This document shows, piece after piece, positions 54,903 through 62,842 of a DNA stretch of 64,000 bases; positions within the stretch are counted from its first letter, which is position 1, and each line of letters starts with the position of its first letter. The DNA is taken from contig JAWDKM010000007.1 in NCBI GenBank assembly GCA_032464575.1, forward strand, positions 186,001 to 250,000, given 5' to 3'. Origin of the DNA: Pontivivens sp032464575. Its GTDB lineage: Bacteria > Pseudomonadota > Alphaproteobacteria > Rhodobacterales > Rhodobacteraceae. Position numbers and translations under genes: made by a program. The notes below the pieces were generated by a model. The model ran no database searches and was not told the origin of the DNA. It saw only the letters and a list, made by a program, of their open reading frames with translations.

Positions 54903-56249
54903 TCAGCCGCCGACGCTCTCGTCGCCCTTCAGCCCGATGGTGAGGCTGTCGAGATACGCGTTGGGCTGGCGGCCGTCATACATGATGCCGTCGAGGAAGG
55001 CGTCGGTCGGCTCCTTGTAGCCGTCCGTTCCGAACGGGAAGTCCGCTTCCGTCGCATAGCCCTCGTCGATCACCATCTGCGCGGCCTGCATGTAGATGTC
55101 CGGGCGGTAGACCGAGCGGGCGACCTCGTCGAACCAGCTGTCGGACTGCGGCTCGGCGATCTGGCCCCAGCGGCGCATCTGGGTCAGGTACCAGACGGCG
55201 TCTGAATAAAACGGGTAGGTCGCGTAGTAGCGGAAGAAGACGTTGAAGTCCGGGATGTCGCGCACGTCACCCTCTTCGAACTCGAACGTCCCAGTCATCG
55301 ACGCCGCGATCACCTCGGCATCCGCGCCCACATAGTTCGGACGGCTCAGGATCTCGACCGCCTCCTCGCGGTTCGCGTTGTCGTTCTCGTCCAGCCAGAT
55401 GGCCGCGCGGATCAGCGCCTTGGTCACGAGGAGCGCGGTGTTCGGGTTCTCCTCCACGAACTCGGCCGTCATGCCGAAGACCTTCTCGGGGTTGTTCTCC
55501 CAGATCTGGTAGTCGGTAATGACCGGCACGCCGATGCCCTTGAACACCGCCTGCTGGTTCCACGGCTCACCCACGCAGTAGCCGTGGATGGTGCCCGCCT
55601 CCAGCGTCGCCGGCATCTGCGGCGGCGGCGTCACGGACAACAGCACGTCGGCGTCGATCTGACCCGTGGTGTTGTCGGGGGAGTAGTAGCCGGGGTGCAG
55701 GCCACCGGCGGCCAGCCAGTAGCGCAGCTCGTAATTGTGGGTGGAGACCGGGAAGACCATCCCCATGTTGAAGCTCTCGCCCCGGTCGTTGAACGTCTCG
55801 ACCACCGGCGCCAGCGCCTCGGCCGAGATCGGGTGGATCGGCAGGCCCGCGTCGTCATGCGGAACGTGCTCCTCCATCATCGCCCAGACCTCGTTCGACA
55901 CGGTGATGCCGTTGCCGTTGAGGTCCATGGAGAACGGCGTGACGATATGCGCCTCGGTCCCGTAGCCGATGGTGGCGGCCAGCGGCTGACCGGCCAGCAT
56001 GTGCGCGCCGTCGAGCTGTCCGTCGATCACGCCATCGAGCAGGACCTTCCAGTTCGCCTGCGGCTCCAGCGTGACGTAGAGGCCCTCCTCCTCGAAATAG
56101 CCGAGCTCGTAGGCCACCGCGAGCGGCGCCATGTCGGTGAGCTTGATGAAGCCGAAGGTCAGCTCGTCCTTCTCGGGAAAGATGATCTCGGCATGGGCCG
56201 CTCCGGTGCCGAGCACCGTGGCGATCATGAGGGAAGCTGTCAGTCGCAT
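54903..56249 (-). CDS. nrtA: Nitrate/nitrite-binding protein NrtA
   Basis: A 448-residue periplasmic binding protein with a signal peptide (MRLTASLMIATVLGTGAAHA). Typical NrtA/CmpA blocks: FGFIKLTDMAPLAVAYELGY, LDGAHMLAGQPLAATIGYGT, and IHGYCVGEPWNQQAVFKGIG. It delivers nitrate to NrtB/NrtCD. GAGGAGACAGAC lies before the ATG. First structural gene of the operon; its leader carries the regulatory elements at 56280-56450. Confidence 0.92.
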   Translation of the reverse strand: MRLTASLMIATVLGTGAAHAEIIFPEKDELTFGFIKLTDMAPLAVAYELGYFEEEGLYVTLEPQANWKVLLDGVIDGQLDGAHMLAGQPLAATIGYGTEAHIVTPFSMDLNGNGITVSNEVWAMMEEHVPHDDAGLPIHPISAEALAPVVETFNDRGESFNMGMVFPVSTHNYELRYWLAAGGLHPGYYSPDNTTGQIDADVLLSVTPPPQMPATLEAGTIHGYCVGEPWNQQAVFKGIGVPVITDYQIWENNPEKVFGMTAEFVEENPNTALLVTKALIRAAIWLDENDNANREEAVEILSRPNYVGADAEVIAASMTGTFEFEEGDVRDIPDFNVFFRYYATYPFYSDAVWYLTQMRRWGQIAEPQSDSWFDEVARSVYRPDIYMQAAQMVIDEGYATEADFPFGTDGYKEPTDAFLDGIMYDGRQPNAYLDSLTIGLKGDESVGG

Positions 56250-56279
56250 GTCTGTCTCCTCGAAGGACTGGCCAGAACG

Positions 56280-56335
56280 AAAAAAGCCGCGCATCCGGTG
56301 CTCGGGCGGGTGGCCCGGTCACGGAATGAGCGGCT
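56280..56335 (-). terminator. Leader terminator upstream of nrtA
   Basis: On the minus strand AGCCGC (in the second hexaloop hairpin) can pair with GCGGCT, followed by a run of six U (GCGGCTTTTTTCG). A GC-rich internal stretch lies between the arms. Its 5' arm overlaps hairpin P2 (56328-56341), so the two structures exclude each other, as in ANTAR-controlled leaders. Confidence 0.7.
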
Positions 56336-56388
56336 CTGCTCTTTGCGGAAGGCCCCTGCGGCGGGGCCGGTCGCGGGCGTCGTTGCCC
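56328..56388 (-). promoter_or_regulatory. ANTAR-type antiterminator hairpins (NasT target) in the nrtA leader
   Basis: P1: GGGC-AACGAC-GCCC at 56375-56388; P2: GAGC-AGAGCC-GCTC at 56328-56341. Both are four-base stems closing six-base loops with A at position 1 and G at position 4, the consensus for ANTAR RNA targets. A further GC hairpin (GGCCCC-GCCGCA-GGGGCC, 56351-56368) lies between them. P2 overlaps the 5' arm of the terminator. NasT, encoded nearby, is the expected ligand. Confidence 0.65.
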
Positions 56389-56434
56389 GTTGACGTGAAG
56401 ATGCGCGACTCGCGGCGGATACGTCAAACGCAAA

Positions 56435-56450
56435 TGCACGAAAACGGCCA
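56435..56450 (-). promoter_or_regulatory. Sigma54-like promoter for the nrtA operon
   Basis: TGGCCGTTTTCGTGCA on the minus strand has GG and GC separated by ten bases, the -24/-12 arrangement, with TGGC and TGC matching consensus. The predicted start would be about 35 bases before hairpin P1. Upstream are TGCACAA (56508-56514) and TTGTGCA (56464-56470), NtrC-like half-sites in inverted orientation. Nitrogen control by NtrC is inference. Confidence 0.5.
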
Positions 56451-56518
56451 TTTGCTTCGCGTCTGCACAAATTTCGCGGCGTCACGGGCGCCACGTGATG
56501 TTTTATTGTGCAGAAATG

Positions 56519-57676
56519 CTAGTCCGCAGGCTCGAAAACCGATCCGTCGAAGAAGAGATCGGGCCCGGCGAGCACCGGACCACGCGTGCCAGGCACCGCA
56601 TCTCCGGCCGCCAGCCGCCCTTCTACCTTGGCCATCGGGCGCGGCAGGGCGCCCTCCAGCGGGGCGAGTGCAGCGTGCAGCAAATCGGGCCGGAAGGTCG
56701 CACGCGCCGCCGCCTGCGCCTCCACCCGCCCGATGCCCCAGCCGCGTGCCGCGCGATCCGCGATCCACTCCGCCCCGCTGATCCAGGGATAGAGCGCCCC
56801 GGGCGCATCCAGCCGCAACAGCCCCGGCGCCTCGACCGGCACCCCGCCGGATTGCGCGAGGACCTGCCCGCGCAGCGCCCGCTCGATCACCTCCGCCGAG
56901 GTGTCGAGGTAGCGCGGCAGCGCCAGGATCTCCGCGACCGAGGCAGCACTCTCCCGCCCAGCGGCCCAAAGCGCGGCGCGATAGAGCGCGCGGACTAGCG
57001 CCAGCGCGCCCTCCTCATGCCGCTCGACCCATCCGGCATCGAGGGCCAGCACCTTCTCCGGCGCACCGGCCCAGATCTGCGCACCGGTCAGCAGCACCTC
57101 CCCCGCACCGCTGTCGACGGAGGTCGAACCCCAGGGTTCGCCGACCATGAACGCATCGACCTCGTCGGCCGCCAGCACCTCAGGCAGGATGCGCGGCGGC
57201 GCGGTCAGGAAGCTCACGCGATCCGCATCCCCACCCGACCGCTCGATGAGAAAGCGCACGAGCTCGCGGTGCATCGAATGGGGGAAGGGCACGCCGACGC
57301 GCAGCCTCTCCACCTGCGCCAGCGCCGTCCCCGTCGACACCGCATCGCCAAATACGGCCCCCTTCGCGCGCAACCGCTTGGCCAGTGCGGGCGTCGCGGT
57401 CAGTGTATTACCATTGGTGCCCAGCAAAATGGGTGCCACCACCGGCGCATGGTGAGGCCCGACCCCTGCGGTCAGCGCGATCGCCAGCGGGCTCAGCATA
57501 TGCGCGGCAGGGTAGACCCCCATCGCCACCTTGTCGCGGATGTTGGACCAGCTCGGCTCCCGCACCAGCGTCAGCTCCACGCCCTCCTCGGCGGCAAAGC
57601 CGAGTTCCAGCGCGAGGATCGGCAGCGCCGCGTCCGTCAGCGGGATGTAGCCCAGCGTGGTCTCGACCCGGCTCAT
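56519..57676 (-). CDS. nasS: Nitrate-sensing regulatory protein NasS
   Basis: A 385-residue NrtA-like protein without a signal peptide, thus cytoplasmic. N-terminus TTLGYIPLTDAALPILALEL, then NIRDKVAMGVYPAAHMLSPL, and DAFMVGEPWGSTSVDSGAGE echo the nitrate-binding protein fold. In the NasS-NasT system it holds NasT inactive until nitrate or nitrite binds. The start overlaps the nasT stop (ATGA). Confidence 0.88.
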   Translation of the reverse strand: MSRVETTLGYIPLTDAALPILALELGFAAEEGVELTLVREPSWSNIRDKVAMGVYPAAHMLSPLAIALTAGVGPHHAPVVAPILLGTNGNTLTATPALAKRLRAKGAVFGDAVSTGTALAQVERLRVGVPFPHSMHRELVRFLIERSGGDADRVSFLTAPPRILPEVLAADEVDAFMVGEPWGSTSVDSGAGEVLLTGAQIWAGAPEKVLALDAGWVERHEEGALALVRALYRAALWAAGRESAASVAEILALPRYLDTSAEVIERALRGQVLAQSGGVPVEAPGLLRLDAPGALYPWISGAEWIADRAARGWGIGRVEAQAAARATFRPDLLHAALAPLEGALPRPMAKVEGRLAAGDAVPGTRGPVLAGPDLFFDGSVFEPAD

Positions 57677-58254
57677 CCCAGCAGCCCCGCTGCGGAGACG
57701 AGGCTCTCGGCCACTTCCGCCACCCGGCGGCCCTGGTCCATCGCGGTCTTGCGCAGAAGCGCATAGGCCTCGTCCTCGCTGAGACCCCGCGCCTTCATCA
57801 GGATGCCCTTGGCCCGGTCGATGGTCTTGCGCTCGGCGAGCGCGGCCCGCGTCGCCTCCAGCTCCGCCCTGAGCCGCCCGACCGAATGGAACCGCGCGAT
57901 GGCCATGTCGAGCACCGGTTTCACACGGTCCGCCCGGAGCCCGTCGACCACATAGGCCGACACGCCCGCATCGATCGCCGCCTGCATCAGTGCCCGGTCG
58001 GAGCGGTCCACGAACATCGCCACGGGCCGCGCCGTGGGCTCGGTCGCCAGCGTCAGCGCGTCGAGCATGTCGCGGCTCGGATGTTCCAGATCGACGAGTA
58101 CGATGTCGGGTGCGACCTCTGCCAGCCGCCGGTCGAGACCGGCCGTCGCCTCGACCCGCGTCACGCGGCCCGCACCGGCCTCGCGCAGGGCGGAGACGAT
58201 CTCCTCCCCCCGCTCCGGGTCCATGTCCACGACAAGGATGTTGAGCCCGTCCAA
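57673..58254 (-). CDS. nasT: ANTAR-domain response regulator NasT
   Basis: A 193-residue antiterminator: receiver-like domain (LNILVVDMDPERGEEIVSAL, then DIVLVDLEHPSRDMLDALTL) and a C-terminal ANTAR domain (TIDRAKGILMKARGLSEDEA). No ATG lies near the family N-terminus. The likely start is TTG at 58254, preceded by GCGGAGGCGCGG, giving (M)DGLNILVVDMD. It would bind the hexaloop hairpins in the nrtA leader and prevent termination when nitrate releases it from NasS. Confidence 0.88.
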   Translation of the reverse strand: MDGLNILVVDMDPERGEEIVSALREAGAGRVTRVEATAGLDRRLAEVAPDIVLVDLEHPSRDMLDALTLATEPTARPVAMFVDRSDRALMQAAIDAGVSAYVVDGLRADRVKPVLDMAIARFHSVGRLRAELEATRAALAERKTIDRAKGILMKARGLSEDEAYALLRKTAMDQGRRVAEVAESLVSAAGLLG

Positions 58255-58316
58255 CCGCGCCTCCGCTTCATGCTGCGCTGCAGCGTAGCGGAGGCGGCGG
58301 GCGGCGCAAGCCCCCT

Positions 58317-59330
58317 TCAGTAGTAGGTGAGCGCCTGCGCCTTCCCACGGAACACGGTGTAGGCGAGCACCGTATACCCCAGGATCATCGGCAACACGAA
58401 GAGCGCGCCGACCAGGATGATGAACAGGCTCTCCGGCGCGCTCGCCGCCTCGTAGATCGTGAGCTGGTCGAGCACGACATAGGGATAGAACGAATAGGCG
58501 AGCCCGAAGAAGCTGAGCGTGAAGAGCGCGATCGCCGCCGCGAACGGGAACCAGTTCCACCGGTCATCCGGCGTCGGCAGCGCCCGCAGCGCCAGCCACA
58601 GCAGCACGATCAGCGCAACGCACATCAACGGGATGGGTGCGAGCGCGATGATCTCGGGGAAGGCGAACCATTTCTCCGCCACCCGCGCGCTCACCAGCGG
58701 CGTGACGATCGAGACGGCGCCAAGGCCCACGACCACGCCCACCAGCGCCCGCTGCGCCCAACGCACGGCCCGCTGCTGGAAATCACCCTCCATCTTGTGG
58801 ATCAGCCACGCCGATCCGATGAAGGCATAGGCCAGCGTCAGGCACACCGCCGCGAGTAGCGCGAAGGCGACGGAGGTCGCGGTGTATTGCAGCCCCATGA
58901 TGTAGATGCCGAGCATGAACCCCTGGCTCAGCGTCGTCATCAGAGACCCGGCAAAGAAGGCTCGGTTCCAGAACCGCCGCCATTCCTGCGGCGCCTTCAC
59001 CCGGAACTCGAACGCCACCCCGCGCAGGATCAGGCCGATCAGCATCACCGCCACCGGCAGGTAGAGCGCCGTCAGGATCGCCCCGTGCGCCGTCGGAAAG
59101 GCCACGAGCAACAGGCCGATGGCGAGCACCAGCCACGTCTCGTTCGCATCCCAGAACGGCCCGATCGAGGCGATCATGATGTCCTTCTCGTTGTCCCGCG
59201 CCATGGGGAACAGGACACCGACGCCGAGGTCGAAGCCATCGAGGATCACGTAGATCAGGATCGAGAGGCCCATCAGCCCGGCGAACACGATGGGCAGCCA
59301 GATGGCGGGATCTCCGAACAGGGTCATCAT
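58317..59330 (-). CDS. cydB: Cytochrome bd-type quinol oxidase subunit II (CydB/CioB)
   Basis: A 337-residue membrane protein with eight or nine helices. Blocks: YVILDGFDLGVGVLFPMARD, GPFWDANETWLVLAIG, and LRGVAFEFRVKAPQEWRRFW are diagnostic of CydB. It forms the heterodimer with CydA. Encoded after cydA with a repeat in the gap of 112 bases. No cydX-like small ORF was found after it. Confidence 0.92.
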   Translation of the reverse strand: MMTLFGDPAIWLPIVFAGLMGLSILIYVILDGFDLGVGVLFPMARDNEKDIMIASIGPFWDANETWLVLAIGLLLVAFPTAHGAILTALYLPVAVMLIGLILRGVAFEFRVKAPQEWRRFWNRAFFAGSLMTTLSQGFMLGIYIMGLQYTATSVAFALLAAVCLTLAYAFIGSAWLIHKMEGDFQQRAVRWAQRALVGVVVGLGAVSIVTPLVSARVAEKWFAFPEIIALAPIPLMCVALIVLLWLALRALPTPDDRWNWFPFAAAIALFTLSFFGLAYSFYPYVVLDQLTIYEAASAPESLFIILVGALFVLPMILGYTVLAYTVFRGKAQALTYY

Positions 59331-59348
59331 GCGGCTTCACTCCGGTAT

Positions 59349-59419
59349 GCGGTTTCGCGTTTCCTGCTTCGCCTTTGGCGAAGGCCTTCGGCGAGGATAT
59401 TTCGACAAGCTGGAAGGAG
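59349..59419 (+). repeat. ATATTT-family repeat, single left end, between cydA and cydB
   Basis: GCGGTTTCGC, then CTTCGCCTTTGGCGAAGG, CCTTCGGCGAGGATATTTCG, ACAAGCTGGAAGGAG. It matches the left end of the 219-bp elements, but the right half is absent; the cydA 3' end follows. Confidence 0.8.
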
Positions 59420-59442
59420 CGGCCGTCCGCCGCCCCTCTGGT

Positions 59443-60864
59443 TCACTCGGCGGGGATCGCCTCGACATTGGCCTCGCCGGAACGCGGACGCTCGTAGCTG
59501 AGCATCCGCTCTCCCTTCGCCGCACGGCGGGCGAGGAAGAAGAGCACCAGGACATAGGCCACCGTCAGCACCGCATAGACCGCGAGGTAGGCGATGAGCG
59601 TCGACAGCACCATGCCGCTGGGCACCTGCGCCACGGCGTCCTTGGTCTGCAGCACGCCCTGCACCAGCCACGGCTGACGCCCGATCTCGGTCACGTACCA
59701 GCCCGCGAGCGTCGCCAGCCAGCCCGAGAAGGTCATCGCGACGAAGGCGTAGAGCATCGGCTTCGCAATCCCGTCCACGCCCCGGCGCACCCGCGTCCCG
59801 TCCTCGGCCGTGCGCTTGCGCGCCATCATCGCGACCGCGGCCCAGCTCAGGAGCAGCATCGCCATGCCGGTGCCCACCATCACGCGGAAGCCGTAGAAGA
59901 CCGGTGCGACGCGCGGGTGCAGCACCTCGCCGTCCTCCGTCACGAAGTCGTTCAGTCCCGGCACCTCACCGTCGAGATGGTGGGTGAGGATCAACGAGGC
60001 ACCGTAGGGCACGCCGATCTCCAGCCGGTTCTCCCGCGCCTCCTGGTCGGGGATGGCGAAGAGCAGCAGCGGCACGCCCTCGGCGGTTTCCCAGTTGCCC
60101 TCCATCGCCGCGACCTTGGCCGGCTGGTGCTCCAGCGTGTTCAGGCCATGCATGTCGCCGGCGAATATCTGTACCGGGATCAGCAGGGCGCCCATCATGG
60201 CACCGACCTTGAGCTGGTTCTTCACTGCCTCCGACCGGTCGCCGATCAGCATCCGGAAGGCCGACAGACCCGCGATCAGGAAGGCCACCGTCAGCCCGCT
60301 CGCCAGCAGCATGTGCGTCAGCCGGTACGGCATCGACGGGTTGAAGACGATCGCCCCCCAGTCGGTCGCGTGCACCACCCCGTCGATGACCTCGTAGCCC
60401 GCGGGCGTGTGCATCCAGGAATTGAGCACGATGATCCAGAACGCCGACATTGTGGTGCCGAACGCCACAAGGAACGTCGCCAGCGTGTGCAGCCAGCCCG
60501 GCACCCGGTTCCAGCCGAACAGCATGATGCCGAGGAACACCGCCTCCAGGAAGAAGGCCGTCAGCACCTCGTAGGCGAGGAGCGGCCCGGCGACGTTGCC
60601 CACCGTCTCCATGAAGCCCGGCCAGTTGGTACCGAACTGGAAGCTCATGGTGATGCCCGAGACGACGCCCATGGCGAACGACAGCGCGAAGACCTTCACC
60701 CAGAACCGGTATGCGTCCATCCATTTCGTGTTGCCGGTGGCGTTGAAGCGCAGCTTGAAGAACAGCAGCACCCAGCCCAGCGCGATGGTGATCGTGGGGA
60801 ACAGGATGTGGAAGGAGATGTTGGCCCCGAACTGGATCCGGGACAGGAGGAGGGTGTCCATCAT
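59443..60864 (-). CDS. cydA: Cytochrome bd-type quinol oxidase subunit I (CydA/CioA, short Q-loop)
   Basis: A 473-residue heme subunit. His 19 (ISFHILFPT) matches the conserved heme b595 ligand position and supports the MMDTLLLSRIQFG start. The GWYVTEIGRQPWLVQGVLQT block is the CydA signature. The protein is about 50 residues shorter than E. coli CydA, consistent with a short Q-loop and the cyanide-insensitive oxidase (CIO) subgroup. It reduces O2 with electrons from quinol without pumping. Six bases separate it from the regulator gene upstream. Confidence 0.92.
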   Translation of the reverse strand: MMDTLLLSRIQFGANISFHILFPTITIALGWVLLFFKLRFNATGNTKWMDAYRFWVKVFALSFAMGVVSGITMSFQFGTNWPGFMETVGNVAGPLLAYEVLTAFFLEAVFLGIMLFGWNRVPGWLHTLATFLVAFGTTMSAFWIIVLNSWMHTPAGYEVIDGVVHATDWGAIVFNPSMPYRLTHMLLASGLTVAFLIAGLSAFRMLIGDRSEAVKNQLKVGAMMGALLIPVQIFAGDMHGLNTLEHQPAKVAAMEGNWETAEGVPLLLFAIPDQEARENRLEIGVPYGASLILTHHLDGEVPGLNDFVTEDGEVLHPRVAPVFYGFRVMVGTGMAMLLLSWAAVAMMARKRTAEDGTRVRRGVDGIAKPMLYAFVAMTFSGWLATLAGWYVTEIGRQPWLVQGVLQTKDAVAQVPSGMVLSTLIAYLAVYAVLTVAYVLVLFFLARRAAKGERMLSYERPRSGEANVEAIPAE

Positions 60865-60869
60865 GGGTC

Positions 60870-61424
60870 TTACGCTTTCTTGAGGCTCAGTACGCTGGCG
60901 CCGCTCACGATCTTCCCGAGCTTGCGCCCCATCTTCATCAACGCGACGAGACGCTCGGTCTCCAACCGCGCCATCTCGTCGTAGAAACCCGTCATCATCT
61001 CGATGAGTTCACGCAATTCAGCGATCCGGGCATGGGCGTGCGCATCCGACGCACAGGGTTTCGCCATCTCCAGCTCGCGCAGCTTGGTCAGCGTCGGGTC
61101 GATCTCGCGCTTCTTGCGCTCCTCGACGAGGATGCGGACGATCTCCCAAAGGTCGTCCGGGGTGGTGAACCAGTCGCGCCGATCCCCCGGCTTGTGGGAG
61201 AGGCGGACGAGCCGCCAGGCCTGCAACTCCTTGAGGCCCATGGAGACGTTGGAGCGCGAGACGCCGAGCGCCTCCTGAATCTCGTCGGCGCAGAGCGGTT
61301 CGTCGGCGAGGAACAGCACGGCATAGATCTGCCCCACGGTCCGGTTGATCCCCCACCGCGAGCCCATCTCGCCGAAATGCAGCACGAAGTCCTGCCGGAG
61401 ATTTGAGAGTGTCGTCATGTGCAT
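60870..61424 (-). CDS. GbsR/MarR-type transcriptional regulator of the cydAB operon
   Basis: A 184-residue regulator. The winged helix (about 30-95) has DEPLCADEIQEALGVSRSNV, then SMGLKELQAWRLVRLSHKPG and DRRDWF, which is the GbsR-family pattern. A helical C-terminal part follows. First gene of an operon with cydAB, so it likely controls oxidase expression and itself. Starts at ATG 61424 or ATG 61418. A palindromic operator overlaps the start. Confidence 0.85.
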   Translation of the reverse strand: MHMTTLSNLRQDFVLHFGEMGSRWGINRTVGQIYAVLFLADEPLCADEIQEALGVSRSNVSMGLKELQAWRLVRLSHKPGDRRDWFTTPDDLWEIVRILVEERKKREIDPTLTKLRELEMAKPCASDAHAHARIAELRELIEMMTGFYDEMARLETERLVALMKMGRKLGKIVSGASVLSLKKA

Positions 61425-61454
61425 CTGTCGTTTCAGAAATTTCTGAAACAGATG
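61422..61454. promoter_or_regulatory. Palindromic operator at the start of the regulator-cydAB operon
   Basis: GTTTCAGAAATTTCTGAAAC (61430-61449) is a perfect 20-bp palindrome. It is flanked by CATCTGTC and AGATG, which extend the dyad with a small offset. It touches the start codon of the GbsR-type gene, so binding would repress by blocking transcription or translation initiation. Autoregulation is inference. Confidence 0.75.
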
Positions 61455-61566
61455 TAGGCGACGTGCACGTCAGTTGGGAGGGCATCCGGGTGTGGCGGGG
61501 GGTCGCAGAGTTGCGCAGGCGAGAGTGCATGGCACTCGCAAGGTACCAACATGAGCAGAATGGGGC

Positions 61567-62088
61567 TCAGTTAACGGGATAGATCCTATGCGTCGGATCG
61601 AACCAGACCACAAAAAACTCATCAACAATCCGAATGCCCCAAAGACGTTCCATGTTTCCCAATCGAAACCGAAACATCGAATCTTCGTACCTTTCAATTT
61701 CAATCAGTCGATACTGAGCCTCTTCACAAATGGTTTCGGTATCCATACCGTGATGCATCTTGTGGCCAGTGTCAGATGTGAATTTATCAACCTCAGCCCA
61801 TGTTAGCTTGGAAAATTCACTGAGCTTTGGAAGAATCACATCAACCCAGTCGGTCTCAGTCCATTGACGCTCAACACCCCAACTCCACTGACCGCTCACG
61901 TCTGGATCGTCGCAGTTCCATTTGACCATCATGTTGAAGATGGAGTCGGGACTCTTCGAGGCCCTCGGTGTCCGAGCCTCCATATGCTCTGAGACTTTTT
62001 GCCTAAGTCGAGCAGCCTTGTTGTGCTTTGAAAGAGCCCGCTCTTTCTGTCGCTCTATACGAGCTTCTCGCTTACTCTGCCGGCTCAA
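61567..62088 (-). CDS. Putative toxin partner of the Panacea antitoxin (hypothetical, 173 residues)
   Basis: A 173-residue protein with a strongly basic N-terminus (SRQSKREARIERQKERALSK, then KHNKAARLRQK) and a compact C-terminal domain (WTETDWVDVILPKLSEFSKL; RIVDEFFVVWFDPTHRIYPV). I do not recognise a known catalytic motif. It overlaps the upstream antitoxin gene by 17 bases, and base composition is low (27 G+C in 60 at 61621-61680). The gene order antitoxin-then-toxin and tight overlap suggest a PanA-type toxin-antitoxin pair. Alternatively it may be a phage-derived accessory protein. Confidence 0.65.
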   Translation of the reverse strand: MSRQSKREARIERQKERALSKHNKAARLRQKVSEHMEARTPRASKSPDSIFNMMVKWNCDDPDVSGQWSWGVERQWTETDWVDVILPKLSEFSKLTWAEVDKFTSDTGHKMHHGMDTETICEEAQYRLIEIERYEDSMFRFRLGNMERLWGIRIVDEFFVVWFDPTHRIYPVN

Positions 62089-62497
62089 TGCTAGAGTAGT
62101 ATTCGACGAGCGCCGCCGGCAGGATCTCCGTATTCTGGCCGACTTTGTAGGCCTGCTTCCAAGGATCCTCCATGTGGGTCAAATCGCTGAGCCACTGCGC
62201 GTCTTTATCACCATAAAAATCTAGCACCAGATCGACTGTCTCTTTCTGGCCATCGGTCAGGTTCGCACTGTTACCGCCGCTGACTTTGTCAATTCGAAAC
62301 CGTCCGCGGGTCTCATTCCACAGCTCCCGAACGACGGGGCCGTTCTTCCAAGCCTCAATGGGTTGCTCAAAAATGACATCATCATTCCAGACGGTTGACC
62401 ACGCCTGAGAATAGTAGATGAGCTTTTGCAGCTTCATCGTCGTCATCGGGCCACGTCTTTCGAGGATGTAGGCCGCAACGTCAAACACTGTCGCCAT
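62072..62497 (-). CDS. Panacea-domain (DUF4065, SocA/GepA-like) antitoxin
   Basis: A 141-residue protein. FDVAAYILERRGPMTTMKLQ, then KLIYYSQAWSTVWNDDVIFE and IEAWKNGPVVRELWNETRGR are the classic Panacea/DUF4065 blocks (LQKLxYYxQ...EAWxxGPV). Such proteins neutralise very diverse toxins encoded beside them. GGAGGCGAAA gives a good ribosome site before ATG 62497. The local low GC marks it as horizontally acquired. Confidence 0.85.
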   Translation of the reverse strand: MATVFDVAAYILERRGPMTTMKLQKLIYYSQAWSTVWNDDVIFEQPIEAWKNGPVVRELWNETRGRFRIDKVSGGNSANLTDGQKETVDLVLDFYGDKDAQWLSDLTHMEDPWKQAYKVGQNTEILPAALVEYYSSIEPAE

Positions 62498-62842
62498 TTT
62501 CGCCTCCTACCTAGCTACATAGACACTCCGTCATCATAGGTGAATCCCTGTTGGCCTCGAAAGTTCCAGCCCGTGCTACGCGTACAACGAGATTTGCCAT
62601 CTGCAGTTAGACTGCGCGTTGCACCCCACACTCTAAAAGCTGTGGATCATTACGATAGAGCTACATAGGTAAAGTTCTTATGAATCTGGATCTCCGAACG
62701 AAACACTCAGTTGAATAGGGAGTTGGCGTAGCAAACCTTGTACAGCGAGGATAGATGAATGGGGCCTCTGTCCTGCTGAGTAATCCCTAAACCCGAGACT
62801 CCCCGCCCCAGCGCCCTACAACACATCACTTGTGAGGTGCGT
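62498..62842. other. Low-GC gap between the toxin-antitoxin module and DUF4239 gene
   Basis: About 345 bases without a supportable gene or tRNA. CACCTATGATGACGG on the minus strand offers a -10-like TATGAT for the antitoxin gene. A 10-bp direct repeat AGCTACATAG occurs at 62513-62522 and 62659-62668. Base composition rises to the normal level near 62800, so the junction with native DNA probably lies there. Confidence 0.5.

Noticed and set aside
58255..58316. Possible cydX-like small ORF after cydB
   Set aside because: The gap is only 62 bases and contains no hydrophobic open frame.
61523..61537. GAGTGC-ATG-GCACTC inverted repeat as a terminator for the toxin gene
   Set aside because: Short stem, three-base loop and no U-tract; kept only as a minor dyad.
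62760..62830. tRNA or tmRNA remnant as integration site
   Set aside because: No cloverleaf or TPsiC-like sequence could be traced.
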